In this document: positions 33,130-41,655 of the stretch, piece by piece
Position numbering within the stretch: the first letter of the stretch is position 1
How the letters are laid out: every line of letters starts with the position of its first letter
Source: Bacillus_AD sp047238185
GTDB lineage: Bacteria > Bacillota > Bacilli > Bacillales > DSM-1321
DNA length: 64,000 nucleotides
Assembly: GCF_047238185.1 (NCBI RefSeq)
Contig: NZ_JBDFMI010000001.1
Location: 124,001 to 188,000, forward strand
Direction: 5' to 3'
Notes under the pieces: model-generated
The model's input: the letters and a program-made list of their open reading frames with translations, nothing else
Database searches by the model: none
Told to the model about the DNA's origin: nothing
Translations under genes and position numbers: made by a program

Positions 33130-33696
33130 ATGCTTGCACGTGGACTATTTTTAAAGCTATGGCATGTGTTAGACCCGGTTTACTGTTCATTTACAAGGCT
33201 TCAATTCGTACCGGCTTCAAAAAAGGATGTCGTTTTGCGAGTAAGATTAACCAGATATAAAGGGATGGGGACTGTATTGGCGGATGGGACGGCCATAAGA
33301 AAAAATGATCTTATGGTTAAAATTCATTTACATAATATCAAGTTACTGAGAGAATGCCTGCATATCAAAAGCGAACTGGCAAGAGGCAGGGCCATTTTCC
33401 GGAAAGTAAAAGAATCCATGCCGCATTTAACTGCTTTTATAGATAACCATCCTGATGGAGCGAAGATAAAAGGCATCATTGGCATCACTTTAATTAATAA
33501 AGGCTTCCTGCCGTTAGGCTTTGAATGCATTCTTCCTGAAAGTAAACTGTATACATGGTACAAGAAAATGACGCACATTCCGATCCATTTGCTATCCTGC
33601 TCCGTATTTTCTATAGAGAAATTAAAAAAGCATCATACCGTATATTTAATGATGTCGAAACAAAAATTATTTGATTTATATAAAAGCCCCGACTAA
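33130..33696 (+). CDS. YkoP-like protein
   Basis: Protein of 188 aa with no signal peptide or clear membrane segment. Recognisable points are VVLRVRLTRYKGMGTVLADGT, KNDLMVKIHLHN and IKGIIGITLINKGFLPLGFE. These recall the YkoP domain found in Bacillus next to polysaccharide deacetylase or glycosyltransferase genes, although no such gene is adjacent here. The function is unknown. AAAGGAG precedes the ATG, and a terminator follows. Confidence 0.6.
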   Translation: MLARGLFLKLWHVLDPVYCSFTRLQFVPASKKDVVLRVRLTRYKGMGTVLADGTAIRKNDLMVKIHLHNIKLLRECLHIKSELARGRAIFRKVKESMPHLTAFIDNHPDGAKIKGIIGITLINKGFLPLGFECILPESKLYTWYKKMTHIPIHLLSCSVFSIEKLKKHHTVYLMMSKQKLFDLYKSPD

Positions 33697-33701
33697 TAAA
33701 G

Positions 33702-33731
33702 CCGTTGAGAAAGACTCTCTCAACGGTTGTT
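33702..33731 (+). terminator. Terminator of the YkoP-like gene
   Basis: CCGTTGAGA (33702-33710) pairs with TCTCAACGG (33718-33726), followed by T. The next 230 bp to the HIT gene hold no recognised element. Confidence 0.85.
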
Positions 33732-33963
33732 TTTCTTTTGTCGAAATGGTTTTATGGGCACCGAAAATATATTTTGGAAAAATCCTTCACACCTCCTCAT
33801 TAAATATATTCATATTATATAATTAGAATAAATTGGAAATGAAGATCTATACATACAAGAAGATATAAAATCTTTAATGTACACTTGTCTGCATGGAAGT
33901 TCATATCCTAGAGGTCGATATGGCCCAAGAAATAATCGTATGAATGGAAGGGGAAGGATAAGG

Positions 33964-34392
33964 ATGGAGAACCAAGGATGTGCGTTCTGCCAAATAATCA
34001 ATAGGGAATCTCCTGCACATATTGTGTATGAAGATGAATTGGTTTGCTGTTTTTTGGATATTGATCCTATTAGTGAAGGGCATGTATTACTTGTACCTAA
34101 GGAACATTGCCATGATATGGATGAGCTGGAAGAGCAGGTATTAACTAGAATAACAGAGGCAGCATCCAACATTTCGAAGGCAGTTAAAGAGATTTATCAT
34201 CCTGATGGTTATACCATTATGCAAAATGGAGGCATGTTTACTGATTTTGGGCATTTTCATATGCATGTGTTTCCGAGATATAAAGATGATGGATTTGGCT
34301 GGACCTGTAAAGCGTTAAATGGTGCATCCGATTTGGATTCAGTGCAGGCAAGGATAAAAGGAGCATTAGAGTGTGCGGCTATACAAAAATGA
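33964..34392 (+). CDS. HIT-family protein
   Basis: Nucleotide-binding HIT protein of 142 aa, probably hydrolysing dinucleoside polyphosphates or nucleotidyl conjugates. The histidine triad HFHMH is at residues 97-101. Cysteines at 6 and 9 (CAFC) with His49/His50 resemble the structural zinc site of HinT-like proteins. The start is ATG 33964 with AAGGATAAGG upstream; the open frame to 33877 lacks an RBS. Confidence 0.88.
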   Translation: MENQGCAFCQIINRESPAHIVYEDELVCCFLDIDPISEGHVLLVPKEHCHDMDELEEQVLTRITEAASNISKAVKEIYHPDGYTIMQNGGMFTDFGHFHMHVFPRYKDDGFGWTCKALNGASDLDSVQARIKGALECAAIQK

Positions 34393-34568
34393 GGAGTTGT
34401 CGCCGGCTCTGTTCACAGAGATTACACTTTCGATGCTTACTTTTTTAGGAATATACAATGCAGTTGGGAGAAGGCCGGTCAGACATAATTTGAATTGAAT
34501 GGCATAGAGTACAAGACTCATTTGCTATAAAAGAGAAGTATAGGTAAGGGGGAATTTTTATTAGGAGT

Positions 34569-35054
34569 ATGAAGTTATTTCTTGCCGTGTGTATATTTTT
34601 ATTAATAGGTGGCTGTTCTGAAAATGCCTCAACCAATATTGATGAGATTGACCATTTTCCTACACAAGAAGAAGCGATAGCACACTTTGTCGAAGTTGAG
34701 AACATAACAGGAAACATTGATTTAGTTACAACTACAAAAAGGGAATTGCTATTAGTCAGTCAATTAAAACAGGATATTTATTTTGTCGGTGAGGTAAAAG
34801 AAAATACTGAAGGATATGATGCTGTAAAACTATCGGCCAGCTTTAAAATTGGGTTCGGTGCTGCTTGGGAATTTAACACAATGGACAATGAGAAATATAC
34901 CATTTCTTTTGAAAAGTCTAATGAAAAACCAAATCTAATTAGGTTATCTAATGACGAATACTATATCTCCATTGTAGAGGGGCATACATTGAACAGAAGC
35001 CTATTCAATGGAACAAATGCCATTAAAGAAGCGAGGACTATCAAGAGTAAGTAA
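34569..35054 (+). CDS. Hypothetical lipoprotein
   Basis: Small secreted lipoprotein of 161 aa. The N-terminus is a signal peptide with lipobox LIGGC, predicting lipidation at Cys16. The mature part is acidic, with segments such as TQEEAIAHFVE and VGEVKENTEGYDAVKLSASFKIG. I do not recognise a family. The GGAG sequence is only 1 nt from the ATG, so initiation may be weak. A gene-poor, decayed region follows, and the product itself looks intact. Confidence 0.65.
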   Translation: MKLFLAVCIFLLIGGCSENASTNIDEIDHFPTQEEAIAHFVEVENITGNIDLVTTTKRELLLVSQLKQDIYFVGEVKENTEGYDAVKLSASFKIGFGAAWEFNTMDNEKYTISFEKSNEKPNLIRLSNDEYYISIVEGHTLNRSLFNGTNAIKEARTIKSK

Positions 35055-35340
35055 ATAGAACATGCAAAGACTATAAAAAATAAATGGTCATAAATAAAAT
35101 CGTTGAGTGAGGGAAGTATACGGCAAACGTTAAATTGGGAGAATTAAGAATAACCTAACAAACATCCCTTATTTAACCAAAGAGCAAGTGCTCAATTTAA
35201 TTATGAAGGATTCTTTTTAAACAAATTAGAGCAATAGTAGAGAATCAGAGCTGTCATTTGGATGGCTTTTTCTTATGCTGTTAACTTTGCAGGATAGTTT
35301 AACAACAACCTAGAATATTTATAATGAAGGAGGAATAGTA
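35055..35340. other. Decayed intergenic stretch
   Basis: No intact gene. A 24-codon open segment ending at 35220 (LTKEQVLNLIMKDSF) lacks a start codon and looks like the tail of a lost gene. Confidence 0.4.
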
Positions 35341-35491
35341 TGGGCATTCATGTAACTTTTAATATAGAACATGATATTGGAGACGATTCAACTCTTCCCA
35401 ACCTTTAAACTATGACTATTGGGTTCGTTTAATACAATGTTATTTTAAGAATATCATTCCGAATGAAACAGATATTTACACATTCGATTAG
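35341..35491 (+). pseudogene. Frameshifted small gene
   Basis: ATG 35341 follows a strong AAGGAGG but stops after 22 codons at TAA 35407. Reading on in the +1 frame from 35408 gives NYDYWVRLIQCYFKNII and a natural-looking end at 35491. The T/A-run at 35404-35409 is a likely slippage site. The joined product would be about 50 aa and I do not recognise it. The strong RBS suggests recent inactivation or a sequencing indel. Confidence 0.5.
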
Positions 35492-35681
35492 TTTCTTATA
35501 AGAACGTATTTTTTTATAACAAAAGGCGAGCGTTAGCGTAATGAAATGAACAAGAAAATAGGAATATCTATGTGAAAGAATGCTTTTAAACCAGACTGAG
35601 CATTAATGAATTAAGGAATTGTGAAATCAGTCCTTTTGTTAAAAAAGGATATGAATGTATTCAAAGTAAGGAGTTGGTGAA

Positions 35682-35855
35682 ATGAAATTAACTAAATGAA
35701 ACGTGTTAGGATGGATTATCATAATATTTCAGGGTATCAGTAATTTGTACTTTAGAGAAGAACTATCTATAATTACAACTGGTTTAGGAGGACTTATTTG
35801 TTTGATTGTCAGTTTGACGTTAGTATTCTATAAAGGTAAGAAAGAACTACACTAA
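35682..35855 (+). pseudogene. Small membrane protein gene with an early TGA
   Basis: The frame from ATG 35682 (AAGGAG upstream) to TAA 35855 encodes 57 residues with two hydrophobic segments (VLGWIIIIFQGI and GLGGLICLIVSLTLVFY). A TGA interrupts it at codon 6 (35697-35699). A single G-to-A change from TGG would explain this, since Trp fits the context. A GTG at 35703 could restart translation but has no RBS. The family is unknown. The stretch 35492-35681 contains no gene. Confidence 0.55.
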
Positions 35856-35975
35856 TATTTAAGCATTAGCGGAACAAGAGAGACGGAGAAAAATGAAAAT
35901 GGACTCTCATGTGTATATTGGTAAGTAATAGAACCTATATTATTACGAATCCTTTTTTAGGAAACAGCCTTGAAG

Positions 35976-36000
35976 CATACTATTTTTAGTATGTTTTTTT
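35976..36000 (+). terminator. Terminator in the decayed region
   Basis: CATACTA (35976-35982) pairs with TAGTATG (35987-35993) around TTTT, then seven T. It is probably the original terminator of the broken membrane gene. Confidence 0.75.
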
Positions 36001-36132
36001 GTGTGGGTTATTGGAGGTTATTCAAACCGCTTTGCTCCTTTAAAGATATAGGAATTGTTCGGTTACTATTTATCAATATGTGTATAAATAAAAAGAAATT
36101 TTTGTATTTTCTAAACAGTCACAGAAAAATAA

Positions 36133-36161
36133 TTGACTGAAAAGATATTATGTTTTATGAT
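36133..36161 (+). promoter_or_regulatory. Promoter of the PadR/HAAS repeat-protein operon
   Basis: TTGACT (36133-36138), 17-bp spacer, TATGAT (36156-36161). The start site would fall near 36168, inside the tandem operators. Confidence 0.8.
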
Positions 36162-36162
36162 T

Positions 36163-36194
36163 ACTCTATGTAATAGAGTTCTATCACATAGAGT
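36163..36194. promoter_or_regulatory. Two overlapping PadR operators
   Basis: ACTCTATGTAATAGAGT (36163-36179) is a perfect dyad with 7-bp arms. GTTCTATCACATAGAGT (36178-36194) is a near copy at 15-bp offset. Together their outer halves also form an 11-bp inverted repeat (36161-36171 with 36186-36196). The position over the start site suggests autorepression by the first gene. Confidence 0.75.
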
Positions 36195-36206
36195 AATTGA
36201 AAGAAG

Positions 36207-36554
36207 GTGCTTGTTATTCGAAGTGATCTAATTCGCGGACATTTGGATAGCATTATTCTAAGACTGATATACGAAAAAGATTGCTATGGGTATGAAATAT
36301 CCAGGTCTATTTCCGAGAGGACTCAATCCCGGTTTGAAATTAAAGAAGCAACTTTGTATGCCGTGTTTCAAAGGTTGGAGAAGAAAGAGCTGATTCAATC
36401 TTATTATGGGGAAAGATCTCATGGCGGCAAACGAAAATATTATACGATTACTCCCCTTGGAAAAGCTTATCTGAAGGAAATGGCTGCCGAGTGGAAAGAA
36501 ACGAAAGAAATCATCGACCTGTTTATGGAGGGATTGCTAAATGAAGAAAATTAG
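36207..36554 (+). CDS. PadR-family transcriptional regulator
   Basis: Winged-helix regulator of about 115 aa. LIRGHLDSIILRLIYEKDCYGYEISRSI, EATLYAVFQRLEKKELIQSYY and GKRKYYTITPLGKAYL are the PadR core, wing and linker. The start is uncertain: GTG 36207 abuts the AAGAAGG RBS, while ATT 36216 is better spaced and agrees with shorter homologues I recall. It overlaps the downstream HAAS gene by 14 bp, the same overlap as in the pair at 14.9 kb. Two dyads at its promoter are the likely autoregulatory site. Confidence 0.87.
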   Translation: MLVIRSDLIRGHLDSIILRLIYEKDCYGYEISRSISERTQSRFEIKEATLYAVFQRLEKKELIQSYYGERSHGGKRKYYTITPLGKAYLKEMAAEWKETKEIIDLFMEGLLNEEN

Positions 36555-36963
36555 AAGTCATGTTGATCTTTTATTTTCGGACATACCGGCCAGTAAGAAA
36601 ACGGACTTACTAAAAGAGGACATTATTCAAAATTTAGAGGACAAGGTAATGGATTTAATGGATGAAGGAAAGGCCGAAGAAGACGCCATTAATAAGGCGA
36701 TTGTGGAATTTGGCGATATGGAGGATTTAAAGTCGGAACTACGGCCTGAGGCATATGCCGTAGATGATAGAAAAAATCAGCTGGCCCGCTTGAATCTTGG
36801 TTTTTCTATTTGGGGCAGCCTTCTGTTGATCGGTTTATTTTTGTTTCTTAATTTTTATTACACACCGAAAACGATTTGGTTTGTTTATCCGACATTTGCC
36901 GTCCTGTGGTGGCCATTATCTATGTATTACTATTGGAGAAGAAATGGCGGTAGAGTAGGATGA
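36541..36963 (+). CDS. HAAS-domain membrane protein with one 2-TM repeat
   Basis: Protein of 140 aa. Residues 1-70 form a HAAS-like helical domain (LFSDIPASKKTDLLKEDII, AINKAIVEFGDMEDLKSEL). Two hydrophobic helices follow, around the motif TPKTIWFVYPTFAVLWWPLS. The same motif recurs four times in the next gene, with which this one overlaps by ATGA. The HAAS part probably links membrane state to the PadR partner; no enzymatic function is visible. Confidence 0.75.
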   Translation: MKKIRSHVDLLFSDIPASKKTDLLKEDIIQNLEDKVMDLMDEGKAEEDAINKAIVEFGDMEDLKSELRPEAYAVDDRKNQLARLNLGFSIWGSLLLIGLFLFLNFYYTPKTIWFVYPTFAVLWWPLSMYYYWRRNGGRVG

Positions 36964-37598
36964 GGGGGGGACTGGTTGAATTTTCAGCGATTGGAACAGC
37001 CGTAACTGTTGTTTTCTTAATGGTTGTCAATTGGCTGACAACCCCTGATAATTGGTGGTCTTTGTATCCTTGTTTCTTTATGCTTTTCTATCCGCTCAGT
37101 TTCCTTTGCCAATCAAAAAAAGGGTATCAGCTATATTCGATTTTATCCAGTTTACTGCTGCTTATTTTCTTTGTTGTCATTAATTTGAGGGAAACACCTG
37201 ACTATTATTGGTTCCTGTATATAGTGGCTCCTTTAATCATGTGGCCGATTACGGCTTTTGCAGGTAAAAAAGCCACATCGATCGGATTCAGTATATGGTC
37301 CGCATTTGGCCTAAGCGCATATTATATTGTGTTGAATATAGTATTTGAACCAAGGTTTTTATGGTGTATATTTCCTGTTTTTGCATTGTTATGGTGGCCG
37401 ATTTCACGCATTTTAGGCAGGTACCCGCTGCCATATGCATGTATAAGCAGTCTTTTGACGATTGTGTTTTTTGTAGTTTTGAATGCCATAACCACTCCAG
37501 GTACTATTTGGGCTATTTATCCGATTTTTGCCGTGCTATGGTGGCCGTTGTCAGTTTATTATTTTATCTATAAACCATCCCATGTTAACAGAAAATGA
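36960..37598 (+). CDS. Membrane protein made of four 2-TM repeats
   Basis: Protein of 212 aa, almost entirely hydrophobic, consisting of four tandem units of about 48 residues. Each ends in a variant of TPxxxWxxYPxFxxLWWPLS: TPDNWWSLYPCFFMLFYPLS, TPDYYWFLYIVAPLIMWPIT, EPRFLWCIFPVFALLWWPIS and TPGTIWAIYPIFAVLWWPLS. The preceding gene carries a fifth. The eight predicted helices could form a small transporter or sensor. I know of no functional assignment. The start overlaps the previous stop by ATGA. A terminator follows. Confidence 0.75.
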   Translation: MRGGLVEFSAIGTAVTVVFLMVVNWLTTPDNWWSLYPCFFMLFYPLSFLCQSKKGYQLYSILSSLLLLIFFVVINLRETPDYYWFLYIVAPLIMWPITAFAGKKATSIGFSIWSAFGLSAYYIVLNIVFEPRFLWCIFPVFALLWWPISRILGRYPLPYACISSLLTIVFFVVLNAITTPGTIWAIYPIFAVLWWPLSVYYFIYKPSHVNRK

Positions 37599-37644
37599 AA
37601 GCATTCAATTTGTTTACTTATTATGTTACCTATTGAGCGTAAGA

Positions 37645-37679
37645 GGAGAGAGACTTTTTTGAAGGTCCCTCTCTTTTTT
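37645..37679 (+). terminator. Terminator of the PadR/HAAS operon
   Basis: GAGAGAGAC pairs with GTCCCTCTC (one mismatch), followed by six T ending at 37679. Confidence 0.75.
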
Positions 37680-37716
37680 GATGGATAGACTGTTCGTTAT
37701 GATAATGCCGTTATTG

Positions 37717-38979
37717 CTAATGGAATTGGGGTTTTGGCATTAAAACAGACGTCTGTTTCTTCACACTTCTCAAAAGAATAATAGTGCAGCTGCAGGTCAC
37801 TACACTAAGAATGAGCATAATCATAAAGATATAATGATAGCCACCAGTGCCATACATATCAATCAATTTGCCGAATAGTGTATGTGCAATCAAGTCCGGC
37901 AAGAATGCGAAAACGGAAATGATGCCTATTGCTGTTCCGGATACGTTGTCAGGAATCCGGCATTCGTTAATGATGGAATACATAATGCAATAAAGCCCTA
38001 CCATGAATAAAGCGGCAATCAGCGTCAAGGCAATGGCCACAGGAGCAGAGAGTGTGCTTTCGAAAAGATAAATGGATCCAACTGCCATAAAAACGGCTCC
38101 CAAGCCGACTATGAACCATCTTAGCGTAGAATGGAATAAGCGGTCCGCAAGCATCCCTGAAATCGGAGCAAGCATTGTAAAAACGTAAAGACGGATAATG
38201 GTTAAATTTCCGGATAGCTTTTCTGTAATATGAAATGTCTGGATTAAATACGGATTGAAATAAGTAACCGCAATATAAATCGTGTACGTACAAAATAAGA
38301 TGGACGAAATCAGCCAGATGGTCGGTGAAGCCAACACGTTCTTCACATCCGCTAATCGTACTTGTTCGCCAGGGCAGACATTTCCCTTTCCTTCCCGTTC
38401 ATCCCTCAACAAATAGGTCAAGGCAAACATAATGATAATTGTATAAGAAGCCAACACAATTAAAGCATATAAGAATCCTTGTTCAGGCGAGGGAAAAAGT
38501 GAATACACATGCAAAGCGATCAAATTGATTATAGCGCCTGTCAATCCGCAGACGGCATGGTAAATGCCGAAAGCCGTTCCGCTGCCTATCTCTTTACTAT
38601 GTGCACGAACGGTTTTGGTGACTGCCGGCCAGCAGAGAAAAATAGTGGTGAAAGCCAATAAGAACCAAATGATGAGAGCGGCGAAATAAGTTGTAAAAGT
38701 AAATGCGAATGCAACGATAAGAATACATGTTGTGAACAGTGACCATAGGATGGTTTTTCTTGAGGATATGCGGTCAGAGATGATTCCTCCCGGTATTTGA
38801 TTGATTGTGCATGCAATTGCGAAAACAGTGATCATCATGCCTATTTGTTGCCCGCTAATATGCATGGCATCCAGCATTTGTTCGTAAAAGACATATTTCA
38901 AGTATGGCAGCGTAAAAATCGAGCCGCCTGCCATCCCCAGAAAAATGATGGTGAGTAAATCCCTGTGTTTTGATTTCAT
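37717..38979 (-). CDS. MFS permease (second of a tandem pair)
   Basis: Twelve-helix major facilitator of 420 aa. GGIISDRISSRKTILWSL between helices 2 and 3 is the MFS motif A variant. The start is ATG 38979 with AGGGGG upstream; the frame extends 27 codons further without RBS. It is closely similar to the upstream permease at 39119-40393 (shared GMAGGSI, LPYLKYVFY, HISGxQxGxMITV, VTYFNPYL, YHYIFxxM), so the two arose by tandem duplication. With the M20 amidohydrolase it probably imports an amide or peptide-like substrate; the substrate itself is unknown. Confidence 0.87.
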   Translation of the reverse strand: MKSKHRDLLTIIFLGMAGGSIFTLPYLKYVFYEQMLDAMHISGQQIGMMITVFAIACTINQIPGGIISDRISSRKTILWSLFTTCILIVAFAFTFTTYFAALIIWFLLAFTTIFLCWPAVTKTVRAHSKEIGSGTAFGIYHAVCGLTGAIINLIALHVYSLFPSPEQGFLYALIVLASYTIIIMFALTYLLRDEREGKGNVCPGEQVRLADVKNVLASPTIWLISSILFCTYTIYIAVTYFNPYLIQTFHITEKLSGNLTIIRLYVFTMLAPISGMLADRLFHSTLRWFIVGLGAVFMAVGSIYLFESTLSAPVAIALTLIAALFMVGLYCIMYSIINECRIPDNVSGTAIGIISVFAFLPDLIAHTLFGKLIDMYGTGGYHYIFMIMLILSVVTCSCTIILLRSVKKQTSVLMPKPQFH

Positions 38980-39067
38980 GTCGTGTTGCCCCCTGGTTTT
39001 GTTGAACGAAAATCGTTTAACATTACTTTTATCGGAAGAAAGCGCTATATTGGTTTTCATGGTGAAA

Positions 39068-39093
39068 GGCCTGCTGATATCAGCCAGCAGGCC
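39068..39093 (-). terminator. Hairpin between the two MFS genes
   Basis: GGCCTGCTG (39068-39076) and CAGCAGGCC (39085-39093) form a perfect 9-bp stem. On the minus strand only three T follow, so partial termination or mRNA processing is more likely than full termination. Confidence 0.5.
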
Positions 39094-39118
39094 ATTCCTT
39101 TACTTGTTTTTAAGATCA

Positions 39119-40393
39119 TTATTTTGCAGGTTCTGCAGCAATTGGTGCGACGGGAGCTGGAGCTTGTTTCATTTTCTTTACTCTTGCCAGCAGTACTGTG
39201 ATACCTACAAAAGAAAGTACGCACATACCCATCATTAGGATAAAGATATAGTGGTAGCCGGTGCTGCCGTAAGAGTCGATCAATTTACCGAAAAGAGTGT
39301 GCATGATGCTATCCGGTAAGAAAGCAACAACAGAAACGATAGAGATAGCTGTACCAGCCACTTTTGCAGGGATATTGCATTCACCCATGATAGAGTACAT
39401 TACACTGTATAATCCGCACATAAAGAAGGCTGTGATAAGTGTTAGTGTGATGACAAGACCGAGCGAGCCAGAATCGCCGAGGAAAAGAATTCCCGCGATT
39501 GTCACGAATACAAGTGTCAAGCCGACCAAGAACCATTTCAATGTAGAGTGGAATAATTTATCCGCAATAAGGCCAGTGATAGGTGCTAAGGCCATAAACA
39601 AGAACTGTCTGATAATTGTCAAGTTTCCAGAAAAGCTTTCTGAAATGCCGAATTGGCTGGTTAAATATGGGTTGAAATAAGTCACGGCGATGTAGACAGT
39701 ATAAACACAGAATAGAGTTATTGAAATAATCCAGACAGTTGAATTTTTGAGCGCTGCTTTAACGTCTGCGGCTTTCGGTTTTTCTGCTCCTGGTTCGGCA
39801 GTCGGTTCTTTGTAATCGCGCAATAAGACCATCAAGACGAAAGGAATGATTAATGTGAAGGCTGCGATGACAATGACTGCCCAAAAGAAACCTGTATCGG
39901 TTGACGTAAAGCTTCCGTATACATGCAGGGCGATCATGTTGACAAGTCCGCCTGTTAAACCGTTGATTGCATAATAAATGCCGTAAGCTGTTCCTCCACC
40001 GATGTCTTCACCGAGGAACCGGATTGTTTTCATAATGGCCGGCCAGCAAAGGAAAATGGTTGTGAAGGCCATCAAGAACCAAATGACGAGAGATAATCCA
40101 TAACTGCCTGGAATGAATGCATATAAAATGGTTAAGCCTGATGTAATAAGCAATGACCAGAAAATAGATAGCTTAGATGATATCCGATCTGAGATAATGC
40201 CTCCAGGAATCTGGATGACTGTACAGGCAAGAGAGTAAACCGTAATCATCAACCCCAATTGGGAGCCAGAAATATGCATCGTGTTAATCATTTGATCATA
40301 GAATACGTATTTCAGGTAAGGCAGGCAGTAGATGGATCCTCCTGCCATACCTAGAACGACAATGGTTAAAATACTCTTGATCTTTTTATTCAT
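39119..40393 (-). CDS. MFS permease (first of a tandem pair)
   Basis: Twelve-helix permease of 424 aa, paralogous to its downstream neighbour. It differs mainly in the central loop (EPTAEPGAEKPKAADVK) and an Ala/Pro-rich C-terminus. I chose ATG 40393; an in-frame ATG at 40405 directly abuts the AGGAAAGG RBS. It follows the amidohydrolase by 21 nt, so the two are co-transcribed. The pairing suggests uptake of the amidohydrolase substrate or export of its product. Confidence 0.87.
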   Translation of the reverse strand: MNKKIKSILTIVVLGMAGGSIYCLPYLKYVFYDQMINTMHISGSQLGLMITVYSLACTVIQIPGGIISDRISSKLSIFWSLLITSGLTILYAFIPGSYGLSLVIWFLMAFTTIFLCWPAIMKTIRFLGEDIGGGTAYGIYYAINGLTGGLVNMIALHVYGSFTSTDTGFFWAVIVIAAFTLIIPFVLMVLLRDYKEPTAEPGAEKPKAADVKAALKNSTVWIISITLFCVYTVYIAVTYFNPYLTSQFGISESFSGNLTIIRQFLFMALAPITGLIADKLFHSTLKWFLVGLTLVFVTIAGILFLGDSGSLGLVITLTLITAFFMCGLYSVMYSIMGECNIPAKVAGTAISIVSVVAFLPDSIMHTLFGKLIDSYGSTGYHYIFILMMGMCVLSFVGITVLLARVKKMKQAPAPVAPIAAEPAK

Positions 40394-40414
40394 GATTAAT
40401 CTCATCCTTTCCTG

Positions 40415-41608
40415 TTAATTCACTTTTGTATGATTCAAAAAGTCGTTTTTTACTTGCTTCATCAGTTCAGGATCTGCCATCAGATTAAGCATGGTATAAC
40501 CGATAATTCTGGCGCCTCTATCAATGATTTCTTTCGCTTTCTCACTCTTCATGACATCAACCATTTCCTGTGTATGTAAAGCAAAATACTGGTCGGATGT
40601 GGCAAGCATCGGGTGGAATGCCGGACATTCATAGCTGACATTGCCGATGTCGGAGCTGCCCATCATAGATCCATCATCCTCCATAAATGGCACGTTCAAT
40701 TCCTTCATGGCTGAACGGATCACATTGATACCCGGTTCATTTAGGAGCATATCGCTGTAATGGTAGCCAAGTGTTTCCATTTCGTAAGTAGTTCCGGTAG
40801 CTGTGCAAGCCCCTTTTATGCAATTCTTCACTTTATCGATCACTGTGTCCAAATATTCACGTTTACTGTGGCGAAGAAGAAGCTCAATCTCTGCAAAATC
40901 AGGAATGATATTGGAAGCTTCGCCGCCGTTGACAATAAAGTAAGACATTCTTGTGTCCGGCAGTACATGCTGTCTTAACATATCAACTGCTTGCAATGTT
41001 AATTGTGCTGCGTTCAATGCATTTTTTCCTTCCCAAGGGGAGGCGGAAGCATGTGCTGTGGCGCCATGGAATTTCACCCGGAATCCAGATAACGCCAGGA
41101 ATCGCAAGGAAGGGAATGTTGCATTTGAATTCATATGGATCATCATAGCAAAGTCATACTCTTTAAATATTCCTTTATTGGCCATTAAGGCTTTTTCCCC
41201 ATGAAGTTCTTCATCCGGTGTTCCTATTAAGTCGATGTCCATATCGAGTTCATCAGCCATATCCTGAAGTGCAAGGACAGTCAATAGACTTAAGCTTCCG
41301 CTGGCACTATGCCCGCATCCATGGCCAAGATTCGGAAGAGCGTCATATTCAGCCAGGACAGCCATTCTTGCTCTCGGCTGTTCTTTGCAGACAGCTTTGG
41401 CACGGAAGGAAGTTGGAAGTCCGCAGAAATTCTCTTCGACATCCATTCCTTTATCACGGCAGATGTTTACGTATTTTTTACAGGACTCGAATTCCTCTCC
41501 GGACACTTCGGGATGTTCGGCAAGATCATAATTGAGTGCATGGGCAATGTCATGATTTCTTAATAAGGCATCTTCAAATAATTGCTTTAACTCTGTGATG
41601 TTTTTCAC
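40415..41608 (-). CDS. M20-family amidohydrolase/metallopeptidase
   Basis: Zinc or manganese amidohydrolase of 397 aa in the M20D/AbgB-like group. Metal and catalytic residues are in the GHGCGHSASGS block, GTPDEELHG, and the HASASPWEGKNALNAA dimerisation-domain segment; a distal SSDIGNVSYECPAFHP carries further ligands. Substrates in this group include N-acyl amino acids, indole conjugates and aminobenzoyl-glutamate. The start is GTG 41608 behind GGAGGG. It leads an operon with two MFS permeases, is divergent from a LysR regulator, and has a paralogue at 43928. Confidence 0.9.
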   Translation of the reverse strand: MKNITELKQLFEDALLRNHDIAHALNYDLAEHPEVSGEEFESCKKYVNICRDKGMDVEENFCGLPTSFRAKAVCKEQPRARMAVLAEYDALPNLGHGCGHSASGSLSLLTVLALQDMADELDMDIDLIGTPDEELHGEKALMANKGIFKEYDFAMMIHMNSNATFPSLRFLALSGFRVKFHGATAHASASPWEGKNALNAAQLTLQAVDMLRQHVLPDTRMSYFIVNGGEASNIIPDFAEIELLLRHSKREYLDTVIDKVKNCIKGACTATGTTYEMETLGYHYSDMLLNEPGINVIRSAMKELNVPFMEDDGSMMGSSDIGNVSYECPAFHPMLATSDQYFALHTQEMVDVMKSEKAKEIIDRGARIIGYTMLNLMADPELMKQVKNDFLNHTKVN

Positions 41609-41624
41609 GTTAATCCCTCCAAAA

Positions 41625-41637
41625 TAACCAGTGGTTA
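41625..41637. promoter_or_regulatory. Dyad next to the amidohydrolase RBS
   Basis: TAACCAGTGGTTA has perfect 6-bp arms around G, 17 bp upstream of the GTG start. An operator or leader element is possible. Confidence 0.45.
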
Positions 41638-41640
41638 ATT

Positions 41641-41655
41641 TATACTTAAAGTATA
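41641..41655. promoter_or_regulatory. LysR-type palindrome in the divergent region
   Basis: TATACTTAAAGTATA is a perfect 7-1-7 dyad (one more pair on each side) fitting the T-N11-A form. It lies between the amidohydrolase and the LysR gene and is the natural candidate for LysR binding. Confidence 0.6.

Noticed and set aside
35697..35699. TGA in a small ORF as selenocysteine or deliberate recoding
   Set aside because: No SECIS-like hairpin is apparent after it and neighbouring DNA is also decayed; a nonsense mutation is simpler.
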